DNA from: Thermoanaerobacterales bacterium
Lineage (GTDB): Bacteria; Bacillota; Desulfotomaculia; Desulfotomaculales; JASEER01
DNA length: 54,685 bases
NCBI GenBank assembly: GCA_030019475.1
Contig: JASEER010000013.1
Span: forward strand, 1 to 54,685
Direction: 5' to 3'
The notes under the pieces were generated by a model. That model ran no database searches, was not told the DNA's origin, and was given only the letters and a program-made list of their open reading frames with translations. Below are positions 38,514-47,072 of this stretch, piece by piece (position 1 is the stretch's first letter; each line of letters opens with the position of its first letter). A program made the translations under genes and the position numbers.

Positions 38514-40623
38514 AGGCGTCTGGGAGCCCGAAGTCGATCTGCCGGGACTCAACGCTCGCCCGCAGGACGCGGACCGCAACCTCGTCCCCCAGGCGATAGA
38601 CCTTGCCCGTGCGCTGGCCGACCAGGCGGTAGCCCTTTTCCTCGTAAGTGTAGTAGTCGTCGGTCAGGTTGGTCATGCTGACCAGGCCCTCGACTGTGTT
38701 CTCGAGTTCGACGAACATGCCGAAGGGGGTCACGCCGCTGATGATCCCCGGGAAGACCTGCCCGATCTTGTCCTGCATGTAGGCCGCTTTCTTCAGGTCC
38801 ATGGCCTCGCGCTCGGCCTCGACGGCCAGGCGCTCCTGATCCGAGGAATGCCGGGCGAGTTCCGGCAGGCGCGTCTTGAGGGCCTTCGCACGCTTCGCGG
38901 ACAGGCCTCCCTCGAGCACCTCGCGGATAATACGGTGGATCAGGAGGTCCGGGTACCGCCTGATCGGCGAGGTGAAGTGGGTGTAGTCCGGGGAGGCCAG
39001 GCCGAAGTGCCCGAGCTGCTCGGTAGCGTACCGCGCCTGCTTCATTGACCGCAGGGTGACGGCGTTGACCAGCCGCTCCTCCTTTTTGCCCGCCACCTGG
39101 TCCAGGACACGCTGCAGCGCGCCGGGCTTGACCTCCGGGAAGCCCCGGACGGCATAGCCCAGGGTGTGCAGGAGGTCCTGCAGGCTCTGTAACTTTGCGG
39201 GGTCAGGGCGCTCATGGACGCGGTAGACAAAGGGCACCCCGAGCACGCGGAAGTGGCGGGCCACCACCTCGTTCGTGATGAGCATGAACTCCTCGATGAT
39301 CTGCTCGGCGATGCTGCGCTCCACCCGGTAGAGTTCCACAGGGCGGCCCAGCTCGTCGAGCTTCACTTTGGCCTCGGGAAGGTTGAAGTCGATGGCGCCC
39401 TTGCGGAAGCGCCGCTCGCGCAGGGTGAGGGCCAGCCGCTCCATCTGGCGGAAGTGTTCCACCAGCGGCGCATAGCGCTCGGTGACGGCCGGGTCTTCGT
39501 CGCGCAGGATCTTCCGCACGCTGGTGTAGGTCATGCGCTCGGTCGTGCGGATCACCGACGGGAAGATCTCGTAGTCGACGACCTCCCCGCGCCCGTCGAC
39601 CTCCATCACCACCGACATCGTCAGGCGGTCCACCCGGGGATTCAGGCTGCAGATCCCGTTAGAGAGGCGTGGCGGCAGCATCGGGATGACCATGCCGGGC
39701 AGGTAGAAGCTCGTGCCCCGCTTCGCCGCCTCCCGGTCCAGGGCGCCGCCCTCGCGCACATAGTAGCCGACGTCGGCGATGTGTACGCCGAGCCGCCAGC
39801 GGTCCGGCCTGAGAACCTCCAGGCTGACGGCGTCGTCCAGGTCCCTGGCGTCCTCCCCGTCGATGGTCACGATGGTCCAGGAACGCAGGTCGCGCCGCCC
39901 GTCCAGGTCGGCCTCGCTGATGGTCTCCGGCACGCTTTCGGCCTCGGCCACGACCTTGCGGGGGAACTCCTCCGGCAGCCCGAAGCGGCGGCAGAGGGCC
40001 AGGATGTCCATCCCCGGCGCGTCGGCGGGGCCGAGGACCTCCATCACCTTCCCCTCCGGGCCGCGTTTCGGCGCCGGCCAGGCGGTGATGGCCGCCACCA
40101 CCTTGTCCCCGGACCTGGCGCCGTTATGCCGCCCCGGAGGGATGAGGACGTCGTAGGGCAGGCGGACCTCGTCGCAGACGACGAAGGCGTGCTTGCCGCG
40201 GCGCTGGAAGGTGCCGACCACCCGCTCGTTCGCCCGTGCGAGGACCTTGACGATCTCACCCTCGCGCTTCCCGTTCCGGCCCGGCATCACGCGCACGACG
40301 ACGCGGTCGTTATGCATGGCCCCGTTGAGGTTGGCCGCGCCGACGAAGACGTCCGGCTCCCCCGGCCTCTTCGGGATCACGAAGCCGTAGCCCTTCGGGT
40401 GGCCCTGCAGACGCCCGGCGACCAGGTTCATCCGCTCCGGCAGGCCGTAGCGCGCGGCGCGCGTGACGTAGATGTCGCCCTCGTTCTCCAGCTCCTTCAA
40501 CAGGCGCCGGAAGCGCCGCACCTCCGCCGGCGGGATACCGAAGGCCACGACCAGTTCGCCTTCGGTCATCGGGCGGTAGGCGCTCTCGTTCATGTAGGCC
40601 AGGACTTTTTCCTTCGTTACCAT
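38506..40623 (-). CDS. rnr: Ribonuclease R
   Basis: A 705-residue 3'-5' exoribonuclease that degrades structured RNA and tmRNA-tagged messages. Domains in order: winged helix (1-60), two cold-shock/OB domains (65-220; HPKGYGFVIPKRPGEPDVFV), RNB catalytic domain (about 245-570; TIDGEDARDLDDAVSLEVL with the metal-binding Asp cluster, HFTSPIRRYPDLLIHRII) and a C-terminal S1 domain (625-700; GIISGVTPFGMFVELENTVE). ATG 40623 follows the HD-domain gene by 4 bases, so the two are co-transcribed. It does not lie beside smpB, unlike in many Firmicutes. Confidence 0.97.
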   Translation of the reverse strand: MVTKEKVLAYMNESAYRPMTEGELVVAFGIPPAEVRRFRRLLKELENEGDIYVTRAARYGLPERMNLVAGRLQGHPKGYGFVIPKRPGEPDVFVGAANLNGAMHNDRVVVRVMPGRNGKREGEIVKVLARANERVVGTFQRRGKHAFVVCDEVRLPYDVLIPPGRHNGARSGDKVVAAITAWPAPKRGPEGKVMEVLGPADAPGMDILALCRRFGLPEEFPRKVVAEAESVPETISEADLDGRRDLRSWTIVTIDGEDARDLDDAVSLEVLRPDRWRLGVHIADVGYYVREGGALDREAAKRGTSFYLPGMVIPMLPPRLSNGICSLNPRVDRLTMSVVMEVDGRGEVVDYEIFPSVIRTTERMTYTSVRKILRDEDPAVTERYAPLVEHFRQMERLALTLRERRFRKGAIDFNLPEAKVKLDELGRPVELYRVERSIAEQIIEEFMLITNEVVARHFRVLGVPFVYRVHERPDPAKLQSLQDLLHTLGYAVRGFPEVKPGALQRVLDQVAGKKEERLVNAVTLRSMKQARYATEQLGHFGLASPDYTHFTSPIRRYPDLLIHRIIREVLEGGLSAKRAKALKTRLPELARHSSDQERLAVEAEREAMDLKKAAYMQDKIGQVFPGIISGVTPFGMFVELENTVEGLVSMTNLTDDYYTYEEKGYRLVGQRTGKVYRLGDEVAVRVLRASVESRQIDFGLPDASI

Positions 40624-40627
40624 ACGC

Positions 40628-41179
40628 TTAAAGCCCGATCTCCCCGGCTATCCCCTTCATGGCCTCCAGGCCCAGGGCAATGAAATCCTCCAGCGACAGG
40701 CCGATGTCGGCGCAGGCCTTCATCGTTTCCCGGTTCGCCCCGCGGGCGAAGGACTTTTCTTTGAAGCGGTGCGTTAAGAAGGGCACGTCCACCGGGGCAA
40801 GCTTCTTCTCCGGGCGGATCAGCGCGCCGGCGACGATGAAACCCGTCAGCGGGTCGGTCGCGAAGAGAGCCTTGTCCATCAGGCTGCGCCGCGGCAGCCC
40901 GTGGCGGTCGTTGTGGACCTTCACCGCATACACGATGTCGTCGGGCAGGCCCGCCTCCTCGAGCATCACCGCTCCTTCGATGCTGTGCCGGTCGGGGTCG
41001 TCCTTTGTCCGCTCGTAATCGATATCGTGCAGCAGGCCCGCAAGGCCCCAGCGCTCGGGATCCTCGCCGAAATGCTCGGCCAGGCGGCGCATCACGGCCT
41101 CGACAGCCAGGCTGTGGTTGAACAGGTTCTTGTTCTTCAGGTTCTCGCGCAGCAACTTCAAGGCTTCCTCTCTCTGCAA
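40628..41179 (-). CDS. HD-domain hydrolase-like protein
   Basis: A 183-residue protein with an HD-domain metal site: FNHSLAVEAVMRRLAEHFG, then LAGLLHDIDYERTKDDPDRHS. This subtype is often annotated as a hydrolase and sits near RNA or nucleotide genes, but its substrate is unknown. The Asp of ATDPLTGFIVAGALI is a further family mark. TTG 41179 has GGGAGG about 8 bases upstream. An upstream extension is not family-like. It is the first gene of the pair with rnr. Confidence 0.85.
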   Translation of the reverse strand: MQREEALKLLRENLKNKNLFNHSLAVEAVMRRLAEHFGEDPERWGLAGLLHDIDYERTKDDPDRHSIEGAVMLEEAGLPDDIVYAVKVHNDRHGLPRRSLMDKALFATDPLTGFIVAGALIRPEKKLAPVDVPFLTHRFKEKSFARGANRETMKACADIGLSLEDFIALGLEAMKGIAGEIGL

Positions 41180-41417
41180 TCCAAAGACCTCCCAATAACT
41201 AGCTGAGAAATTCCTGCGGCGAATCCATGGCTTTTTTCCGAGGTCTGCCAAACACACCGCAGTCTGACAAGATTTTATCATATTTTTCCCTTTAAGGAGC
41301 CGTAACAGACAAAGCAAGACACCGGCTCAAGATAAGCGTAAAAGACCCGACAACTAAACCACCAATGTATTCTCTTCGATACGTCCCGCTCACCAATCCG
41401 CGGAGGGGGTGTTGACG

Positions 41418-42506
41418 ATGAAGATTGCCGAATCCTGCATCCTGATGACCAGCAGATACGACTATCGTGAAAAGTACACGCGGGAAGAATCCCTGCGGGC
41501 TTGGATCGGCGACCGGACGCTTGCCGCGGCGCGCGCCGCAGATCAATCCCGGATCGCGGCGGCCGCTGAAGATCAACCGGTGTTATCCGCAGAGGGCCGG
41601 AAGGCTTCGGCCGAAGGTTTGGGCATCTCCGGCGGCGCACTCGATGACGATGACACCGTTGTGATTACCGTCCCCGAAAAAGAAAAGCAGAAGATGCTGA
41701 TCATTAAGAAACTGCTGAAGGTCCTGACGGGCAAGGACATTAATTTCGTCCTGCCAAGGATTGAGATCGACAAGGAAGGGCCGACCTCGGCGGAAGCGGC
41801 CGGGACCCGGGCGCAGGCCCCGGCGGAACCGCAGCGTCGGGGCTGGGGAGTGGAGTACAGTTACCACGAATCGTACCACGAGAAGGAAACACTCTCCGTG
41901 GCGGCGCGGGGAATAATCAAGACGGCCGACGGCCGAGAGATTGATTTTGAAGTGCAGCTGAACATGTCCCGGGAGTTTATGCGGAGCAAACATATCGAGT
42001 TCCGGGCCGGCGACGCCCTGCGGGATCCCCTGGTCATCAACTATAACGGAACGGCCGCCGAGCTGACGGGCACCAGGTTCCGCTTTGACCTTGATTTCGA
42101 CGGCAGCGACGATGAGATCCCCTTCCTGCGGCCCGGCAGCGGCTTTTTGGCCCTGGACGTGAACGGCGACGGGGTTATCAACGACGGGCGCGAGCTTTTC
42201 GGGGCGGCCTCGGGCGACGGGTTCGCCGAGTTGGCGGCGTATGATGAGGACCAAAACGGCTGGGTCGACGAGAACGACCCCGTCTTCGAGCGGCTGCGCA
42301 TCTGGACCAAGGACGAAGCCGGCAACGATGTCCTTTTCGCCCTCGGCGCGAAGGGGATCGGGGCGGTATACCTGGGGAGCATCGACGCGTTTTTCGGGTT
42401 CAAGGACCGGGATAACGCGCTCCTGGGACAGGCCCGTAAAGCGGGGGTGTTTGTGAGAGAGGACGGTACCGCGGGCACCGTCCAGCAGATCGACCTGGTG
42501 GTTTAG
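41418..42506 (+). CDS. EF-hand-like calcium-binding protein
   Basis: A 362-residue protein without a signal peptide. The N-terminal half is charged and partly disordered (AAARAADQSRIAAAAEDQ). The C-terminal half has two EF-hand-type calcium loops, LDVNGDGVINDGRELFG and YDEDQNGWVDENDPVF, followed by LRIWTKDEAGNDVL and ALGAKGIGAVYLG, a layout found in many large bacterial calcium-binding proteins. GGAGGGGG precedes ATG 41418 by 9 bases. It overlaps the thioesterase gene by 4 bases tail to tail. The process is unknown. Confidence 0.78.
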   Translation: MKIAESCILMTSRYDYREKYTREESLRAWIGDRTLAAARAADQSRIAAAAEDQPVLSAEGRKASAEGLGISGGALDDDDTVVITVPEKEKQKMLIIKKLLKVLTGKDINFVLPRIEIDKEGPTSAEAAGTRAQAPAEPQRRGWGVEYSYHESYHEKETLSVAARGIIKTADGREIDFEVQLNMSREFMRSKHIEFRAGDALRDPLVINYNGTAAELTGTRFRFDLDFDGSDDEIPFLRPGSGFLALDVNGDGVINDGRELFGAASGDGFAELAAYDEDQNGWVDENDPVFERLRIWTKDEAGNDVLFALGAKGIGAVYLGSIDAFFGFKDRDNALLGQARKAGVFVREDGTAGTVQQIDLVV

Positions 42507-42910
42507 CGCGCGGCACCGCCCGGCCCGCCGTTCAGCGCGGCGGAGGTGCGGATGAACTTGGCCGTCGCCTGGGCCGCCGGCGTGCCGTCGTCCAGCCGGG
42601 CCTCGGCTTTCAGCTCCACGAGGCGCCCCTTCTGCCGCAGCGGCCGCGCCGTGACGTGGATCGTCCGCCCGGTGGGCACTCCGTGGCGGAAGCGGACCGT
42701 CATCTCGGCGGTCATGGCCGGCAGGCCGTGCCGCCAGCACCACTGCGCCATAACCTCGTCGAGCACCGTCAGCACCAGGCCCCCGTGCGTCCAGCCCGGC
42801 CAGCCCTGGTGCTCCGGTCGCGGCGTGAAGGTGGTCGCCAGGGTTTCCCCGTCCTCGACGAAGGAGAGCCTGAGGCCGATAGGGTTGTCCCGCCCGCAGG
42901 CGAAGCACAT
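42503..42910 (-). CDS. PaaI-type hotdog-fold thioesterase
   Basis: A 135-residue acyl-CoA thioesterase-like protein. The core GWPGWTHGGLVLTVLDEVMA is the family pattern with the catalytic Gly-Gly-helix region, and strands AEMTVRFRHGVPTG and RLVELKAEARLDDG complete the hotdog fold. The start could be ATG 42910 (AGGA 7 bases upstream) or GTG 42931. A CFACGRDNPIGL stretch at the N terminus adds two cysteines typical of one PaaI subgroup. The GNAT gene is immediately upstream on the same strand, a likely operon. Confidence 0.88.
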   Translation of the reverse strand: MCFACGRDNPIGLRLSFVEDGETLATTFTPRPEHQGWPGWTHGGLVLTVLDEVMAQWCWRHGLPAMTAEMTVRFRHGVPTGRTIHVTARPLRQKGRLVELKAEARLDDGTPAAQATAKFIRTSAALNGGPGGAAR

Positions 42911-42956
42911 GCGTGGATCCTGCCCGCCCACGACATCACCCGCCTTCGCCGGAATC

Positions 42957-43460
42957 TCACCACTCCAGCTTATAATAGTGCTCGGTGACCGCCGTTCCGC
43001 CCATGGGGACGTTGTGCTCCTCACGGTAGACGGCAAATCCGAAACTGCGATACACGGCGGCCGCCGCGGGCAGGATGGAGAGCGTCCTGAGCCACATTCC
43101 CCGGTATCCAGCCCGCCGGGCGAAGCCGATCGCCTCACCGACCAAGCGTTTCCCCAGGCCCCGCCCCCGGTGGCCCGCCGCCACGGCAAACCACTGCAGG
43201 CGCGCGTAGCCGGGAGCACAGCCCGCCGCGCCGTCGACCACGATGATCGAGCCGACGAGCTCCCCTTGCGCTTCGGCGACCAGGAAGAGATGGCGCGCGG
43301 CGTCGAATTCCCGGGCGATACGGGGTACGTCTTCGCGGGCGTAGTTCAGGAAGTCCTCGTTGAACCCGTACTCGTCCCGGTAGATGCCGTAATTAAGGTT
43401 GATAACGCCGTCCACGTCTGCGAACCCAAAAGGCCGTATGACGACCTCGTCCGAGGTCAT
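42957..43460 (-). CDS. GNAT-family N-acetyltransferase
   Basis: A 167-residue acetyltransferase. The acetyl-CoA-binding motif is AVAAGHRGRGLGKRLVGEAI, then RRAGYRGMWLRTL, and the C-terminal VYRSFGFAVYREEHN is the usual GNAT end. The acceptor substrate is unknown. The start is ATG 43460 or ATG 43469 (GGGGG upstream). It lies 46 bases upstream of the thioesterase gene. Confidence 0.9.
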   Translation of the reverse strand: MTSDEVVIRPFGFADVDGVINLNYGIYRDEYGFNEDFLNYAREDVPRIAREFDAARHLFLVAEAQGELVGSIIVVDGAAGCAPGYARLQWFAVAAGHRGRGLGKRLVGEAIGFARRAGYRGMWLRTLSILPAAAAVYRSFGFAVYREEHNVPMGGTAVTEHYYKLEW

Positions 43461-43630
43461 GCCTACCATACCCCCTGTTCGCGCCGGGCAAATCCGGCGT
43501 TCAAGCCTTGGCACCATAATATGTCACCAGGGGCCGCATATCAAGGGTAACGTTCGACAACAGCCGGCCTCATAACGTTTAAAGGGGCATTGCCGCATGC
43601 CCCTTTCAAAGACGGGTTCGCGTGCCTTTC

Positions 43631-44008
43631 CTAGCAACCGTGCCCGTGGCCGCCGCAGTGATGGTCGGCCTCCCCGTGGTGGCACTGCGAAGGACCGGTG
43701 GCCAAGGAACCGGACAGAAAGGCCTGCAGGACGCCGTCCACCGAGCCCTGGGCCCCGATGATCACGGTAACCCCGTGCTGTTCGAAAAGGTTCCGGGCCG
43801 CCGGCCCCATACCGCCGGCGATGATGTGGGTTACGCCCAACCCGGACAGGAAGCGGGGGAGGAACCCGGGCTGGTGTCCGGGGTTGGCGATGACCTCGCG
43901 GCTCTCTTCCCGGCCGTCTTCGACCTCGACAATCGTGAAAGCCGGGCAGTGTCCGAAGTGAGCCGCCACCTCATTGCCTTCCGTCGCCAGGGCGATTTTT
44001 GCGTTCAT
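43631..44008 (-). CDS. NifX/NifB-family (COG1433) cofactor-binding protein with His/Cys tail
   Basis: A 125-residue protein of the dinitrogenase iron-molybdenum cofactor family (KIALATEGNEVAAHFGHCPA, VTHIIAGGMGPAARNLF, GVTVIIGAQGSVDGVLQAFL). The last 20 residues are metal-ligand-rich (CHHGEADHHCGGHGHGC). This family includes the Desulfovibrio orange protein, which binds a Mo-Cu-S cluster. Here it sits with a second family member and two ferredoxin-bearing MinD ATPases, so a metal-cluster carrier role is likely. AAGGAGG precedes the ATG. Confidence 0.9.
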   Translation of the reverse strand: MNAKIALATEGNEVAAHFGHCPAFTIVEVEDGREESREVIANPGHQPGFLPRFLSGLGVTHIIAGGMGPAARNLFEQHGVTVIIGAQGSVDGVLQAFLSGSLATGPSQCHHGEADHHCGGHGHGC

Positions 44009-44033
44009 AGGGTTTGCCTCCTTAAAAAGATAC

Positions 44034-44402
44034 CTAACGGCGGATCCCGTGATGCGCGCCGACACTGGCCCCGCCGGCGGGTTCCAGTTCCCCGTTGGTG
44101 AATTTTTTGATCGCCTCTTCCACCGTGCCCGCGCAGCCGGTATAGCATTTGATCCCGGCCGTCTCAAACACGCGGTAGGCGTTAGGTCCAAGGTTGCCCG
44201 TGAGGACTACGTCGACTTTCGCGCCGGCAACGGCCTGGCTCGCCTGCACCCCGGCTCCGCCGCCGCTCGCCGCGGCGCTGTTGTCCAGGGTTTCCACCTT
44301 GCCGCTTTCAGTGTCGTAAATGACGAAACAGGAGCAACGGCCGAAACGTGGATCGACCCGGTCCGTCAACCGTGAGCCGGTGGCCGATACTGCAACACGC
44401 AT
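44034..44402 (-). CDS. NifX/NifB-family (COG1433) cofactor-binding protein
   Basis: A 122-residue family member, MRVAVSATGSRLTDRVDPRF, GRCSCFVIYDTESGKVETLD, VDVVLTGNLGPNAYRVFETA and CYTGCAGTVEEAIKKF. The GxxSxxxDxRFGRCSxF pattern is typical. Only a short His motif (GAHHGIRR) closes it. It lies 25 bases upstream of the His/Cys-tailed paralogue. GGGAGG precedes the ATG. Confidence 0.92.
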   Translation of the reverse strand: MRVAVSATGSRLTDRVDPRFGRCSCFVIYDTESGKVETLDNSAAASGGGAGVQASQAVAGAKVDVVLTGNLGPNAYRVFETAGIKCYTGCAGTVEEAIKKFTNGELEPAGGASVGAHHGIRR

Positions 44403-44434
44403 TCATCCTGCCTCCCTGAAAGGATATAACATGT

Positions 44435-45388
44435 TCAGTTTAAGGTACTGAGCACCCGCTCCCAGACGTTCTTCAGATCATCCGCCGGACCGCCGACGGC
44501 GCTTTCGGCCACCGTGCTGCGGTTTACCTGCGCTCTGGTAAAGGCTTTGTCATAGCGGATGCGGCCCGCCACCTGCAGTCCCCGTTTGCGGGCCCATTCG
44601 GCGATACGGTCACTCATTTCGACGTTAAGGTCGGCTTTATTGATGCACACAAGGGCCGGTACGCCGAAATGGTCGGCCAGTTCGGCCACCCTTGCCAGGT
44701 CGTGTTCGCCCGAAACGGTGGGTTCGGTCACCAGTACCAGCAGGTCGGCGCCGCCGATGGAAGCGATGACCGGGCAGCCGATGCCGGGCGGCCCGTCGAC
44801 CAGGATCAGGCAGCGACCTTCCTTTTCGGCCGTTTCCCGAGCCTTCTTGCGCAGGAAGCTGACCAGCTTGCCCGAGTTTTCTTCGGCGATGCCCAATTGG
44901 GCGTGGATCATCGGGCCGAAGCGGGTCACCGAGCTATACCAACGGCCGTTTACCGCGTCCTCGAAGGCGATCGCCTTCTCGGGACAGAAGTAGGCGCACA
45001 CCCCGCATCCTTCGCACATCAGAGGGTCGACGGCGTACCTCACAGGCGTCCCGTCCTGCGGCACGATGGCCTCAAACCGGCAAAGTTCGTAGCATTTGCT
45101 ACAGCCGTTGCAGTGTTCCTCCCGGACACGGGCGGTCTTCCCGCCGCTGAACCCGCCGGACTCCTGGACCACGGGATTCAGGACGAGGTGCAGGTCGGCG
45201 GCGTCCACGTCACAGTCGACCAGGAGCGGGGTCTCGGCCATAGCCGCAAAGGAGGCGACAATACTGGTCTTGCCCGTTCCCCCTTTGCCGCTGACGACCA
45301 CTACCTCCCTGACCGGCCCGCGGCCGGCGGACAACTCCTCCTGCATCCTGCGTGCTTGATCCGCGTTAACAACAGTCAGTCGTTTCAC
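44435..45388 (-). CDS. MinD-superfamily P-loop ATPase with inserted ferredoxin domain (1)
   Basis: A 317-residue ATPase of the COG1149 type. The deviant Walker A is VVVSGKGGTGKTSIVASFA, the switch I region LLVDCDVDAADLHLVL, and the second Walker part LVDGPPGIGCPVIASIGGAD. Two 4Fe-4S motifs are inserted after about residue 85: CNGCSKCYELCRF and CEGCGVCAYFCPEKA. Similar paired ATPases occur with the orange protein in Desulfovibrio. GTG 45388 overlaps the end of the next gene by 4 bases, so the two are coupled. They probably assemble or move a metal cluster. Confidence 0.92.
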   Translation of the reverse strand: MKRLTVVNADQARRMQEELSAGRGPVREVVVVSGKGGTGKTSIVASFAAMAETPLLVDCDVDAADLHLVLNPVVQESGGFSGGKTARVREEHCNGCSKCYELCRFEAIVPQDGTPVRYAVDPLMCEGCGVCAYFCPEKAIAFEDAVNGRWYSSVTRFGPMIHAQLGIAEENSGKLVSFLRKKARETAEKEGRCLILVDGPPGIGCPVIASIGGADLLVLVTEPTVSGEHDLARVAELADHFGVPALVCINKADLNVEMSDRIAEWARKRGLQVAGRIRYDKAFTRAQVNRSTVAESAVGGPADDLKNVWERVLSTLN

Positions 45389-46248
45389 CGGGCCACCATC
45401 CTCTCCACGGCCCCGAACAGCATCTCAAAACGGCCCGCGTAACCGGGAATGGCAGCCGCCATTTTCCCGCGGGAGTAGGCCTCGGCCACCCGCCGGTCGT
45501 CCGGGATTTCGGCCAGGATTTTGACCCGCCTCTGCCGGCAGAACTCCCGGGCGCTGTCGTTGTCTTCCTCGGCCCGGTTCACGACAATCGCATGGGGGAG
45601 GCCTAACTCCCGCACCATGTCGAGAGCCAGGCCCAGGTCATGCAACCCGAAAGGCGTCGGCTCGGTCACCAGGACCACGAAGTCCGCCCCTCTGATCGCG
45701 GCGATCACCGGACAGGAAGTTCCGGGAGGGACATCGATAACCTGCACGGCGCCCTCGCCCGCCGCCCTCCGGACCGCCTTGATCAAAGGAGGGCTCATCG
45801 CCTCCCCCACACGCAGCCGACCATGGATAAAGATCACCGGCCCGGCCTGTCCCTTTTCCACAACGCCCACCAGGCGCTCGGTCTCGGCAATGGCCTCCGC
45901 CGGGCAGACCAGGAAACATCCCCCGCAGCTGTGACACATCGCGGGAAAAGTCAGGATCTTGTCGCCCACCGACGCGATCGCCCCGAACCGGCAGACCTCG
46001 GCGCAAAGACCGCAATTGACGCACCGACCCGGGTCCACCTCGGGCACGGGGACGTTCACCACCTTCTCATCCTCTATCTTCGGACGGAGGAAAAGGTGAC
46101 CGTTGGGCTCCTCGACGTCACAGTCCAGGTAGCAGACGGGGCGCCCCTGTTTCCCCAAAACCAGGGCCAGGTTGGTGGCCACGGTGGTCTTGCCCGTGCC
46201 GCCCTTGCCGCTGGCGACAGCAATGCGCAGCGGCCTAGATGGCTTCAT
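45385..46248 (-). CDS. MinD-superfamily P-loop ATPase with inserted ferredoxin domain (2)
   Basis: A 287-residue paralogue of the preceding ATPase: Walker A IAVASGKGGTGKTTVATNLA, CYLDCDVEEPNGHLFL, two 4Fe-4S motifs CVNCGLCAEVCRF and CHSCGGCFLVCPAEA, and VIDVPPGTSCPVIAAIRGAD. The two proteins are probably heterodimer partners. ATG 46248 lies inside the end of the DUF5320 gene, a 14-base overlap. Confidence 0.92.
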   Translation of the reverse strand: MKPSRPLRIAVASGKGGTGKTTVATNLALVLGKQGRPVCYLDCDVEEPNGHLFLRPKIEDEKVVNVPVPEVDPGRCVNCGLCAEVCRFGAIASVGDKILTFPAMCHSCGGCFLVCPAEAIAETERLVGVVEKGQAGPVIFIHGRLRVGEAMSPPLIKAVRRAAGEGAVQVIDVPPGTSCPVIAAIRGADFVVLVTEPTPFGLHDLGLALDMVRELGLPHAIVVNRAEEDNDSAREFCRQRRVKILAEIPDDRRVAEAYSRGKMAAAIPGYAGRFEMLFGAVERMVAR

Positions 46249-46621
46249 CCTGGTTCTTTTCCCGTCGCACAGCATCCAGGCGTCCCTTGACTTCCTTCAA
46301 GGCCCTCTCCAAATCAGCGGCCTGGGCGGAAAGCATTTCGATCTCTTCCTCACGGGTCGCCGGGCCGTAGCCCCAGGCAGGGCCCCAGGTATATGCTCGG
46401 CCCCACCCCGGGGCCCCCCACCAGCCGCACCACCCGCGGCCGCCCCAGCGGCCGAAACCACGACCGAAGCCGCGCCCGAAGCCACGGCCAAAACCCCGGC
46501 CGGAACCGAAACCGGCCGCAGGATCGGCGTATCCCTGCGCGCCGAAGCCACTGCAAAACCCCAGGCCGCGTCCCGTGCGCGGGCCCGCTCCAAGCGGACC
46601 TGTCCGATCTCCAGCAGGCAT
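46235..46621 (-). CDS. DUF5320 protein, Gly/Arg/aromatic repeats and C-terminal coiled coil
   Basis: A 128-residue protein. It opens MPAGDRTGPLGAGPRTGRGL, the DUF5320 signature, has a repeat of FGRG units (GFGRGFGRGFGRGFGR) with Trp-rich WGGRGWCGWWGAPGW, and ends in a helix (ATREEEIEMLSAQAADLER, ALKEVKGRLDAVRRE). These proteins accompany COG1433/COG1149 clusters in anaerobes; their role is unknown. ATG 46621 has AGGAGGG 10 bases upstream. It overlaps the downstream ATPase by 14 bases. Confidence 0.85.
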   Translation of the reverse strand: MPAGDRTGPLGAGPRTGRGLGFCSGFGAQGYADPAAGFGSGRGFGRGFGRGFGRGFGRWGGRGWCGWWGAPGWGRAYTWGPAWGYGPATREEEIEMLSAQAADLERALKEVKGRLDAVRREKNQDEAI

Positions 46622-46674
46622 ACCTATGATCCCTCCTAAGGTTTTATTAAAATTTGTGAATCCGGGCTTCCGTT

Positions 46675-46902
46675 TTACGTCCGGCTTCCGCCTCTCCCGC
46701 CCTGTCCACGACCCTGGCCGCCGCCCTGGCCGCGACCTGCACCACCGCCGATGCCACCACCCTGGCCGCGACCCGTACCGCGGCCCTGGCCACAACCCCG
46801 ACCACGACCGCCACCCTGGCCGGCACCACCACCGCAAGACCCTGCTCCGCGGCCCGTTCCGGGCCCCCGGCCCTGCGGGCCTGTTCCGTCTCCTCTCGGC
46901 AT
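46675..46902 (-). CDS. DUF5320-like Gly-rich protein
   Basis: A 75-residue protein, MPRGDGTGPQGRGPGTGRGA, followed almost entirely by GRGQGG-type repeats with two Cys (GSCGGGA and RGCGQGR). It shares the start signature with the downstream DUF5320 gene but lacks the coiled coil. GGGGGTGAG lies 5 bases upstream. It is the first gene of the cluster. Low complexity makes function prediction impossible. Confidence 0.75.
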   Translation of the reverse strand: MPRGDGTGPQGRGPGTGRGAGSCGGGAGQGGGRGRGCGQGRGTGRGQGGGIGGGAGRGQGGGQGRGQGGRGGSRT

Positions 46903-47003
46903 TAAACTCACCCCCGCCTTCATGGTAATGATCTTATGTTCAATACTACTATAGCCCTCATTATGGACGAATGTCAACAATGATTTCGGGGAGAAAATAG
47001 AAA

Positions 47004-47030
47004 GGCCCCACCCGGGTTTGGGTGGGAGCC
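47004..47030 (-). terminator. Terminator of pstS
   Basis: CCCACCC (47007-47013) pairs with GGGTGGG (47020-47026), extended by GGC/GCC. On the minus strand it is followed by TTTCTATTTTC. It isolates pstS from the ORP-like cluster. Confidence 0.85.
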
Positions 47031-47072
47031 GTGACTGCCTTATCGGGACAGGCGGCTTCTCTGTCTTAAAGC

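Noticed and set aside
41180-41417. Cyclic di-GMP riboswitch before the EF-hand gene
   Set aside because: The A/T-rich gap has a few weak stems but lacks the GEMM core sequences.
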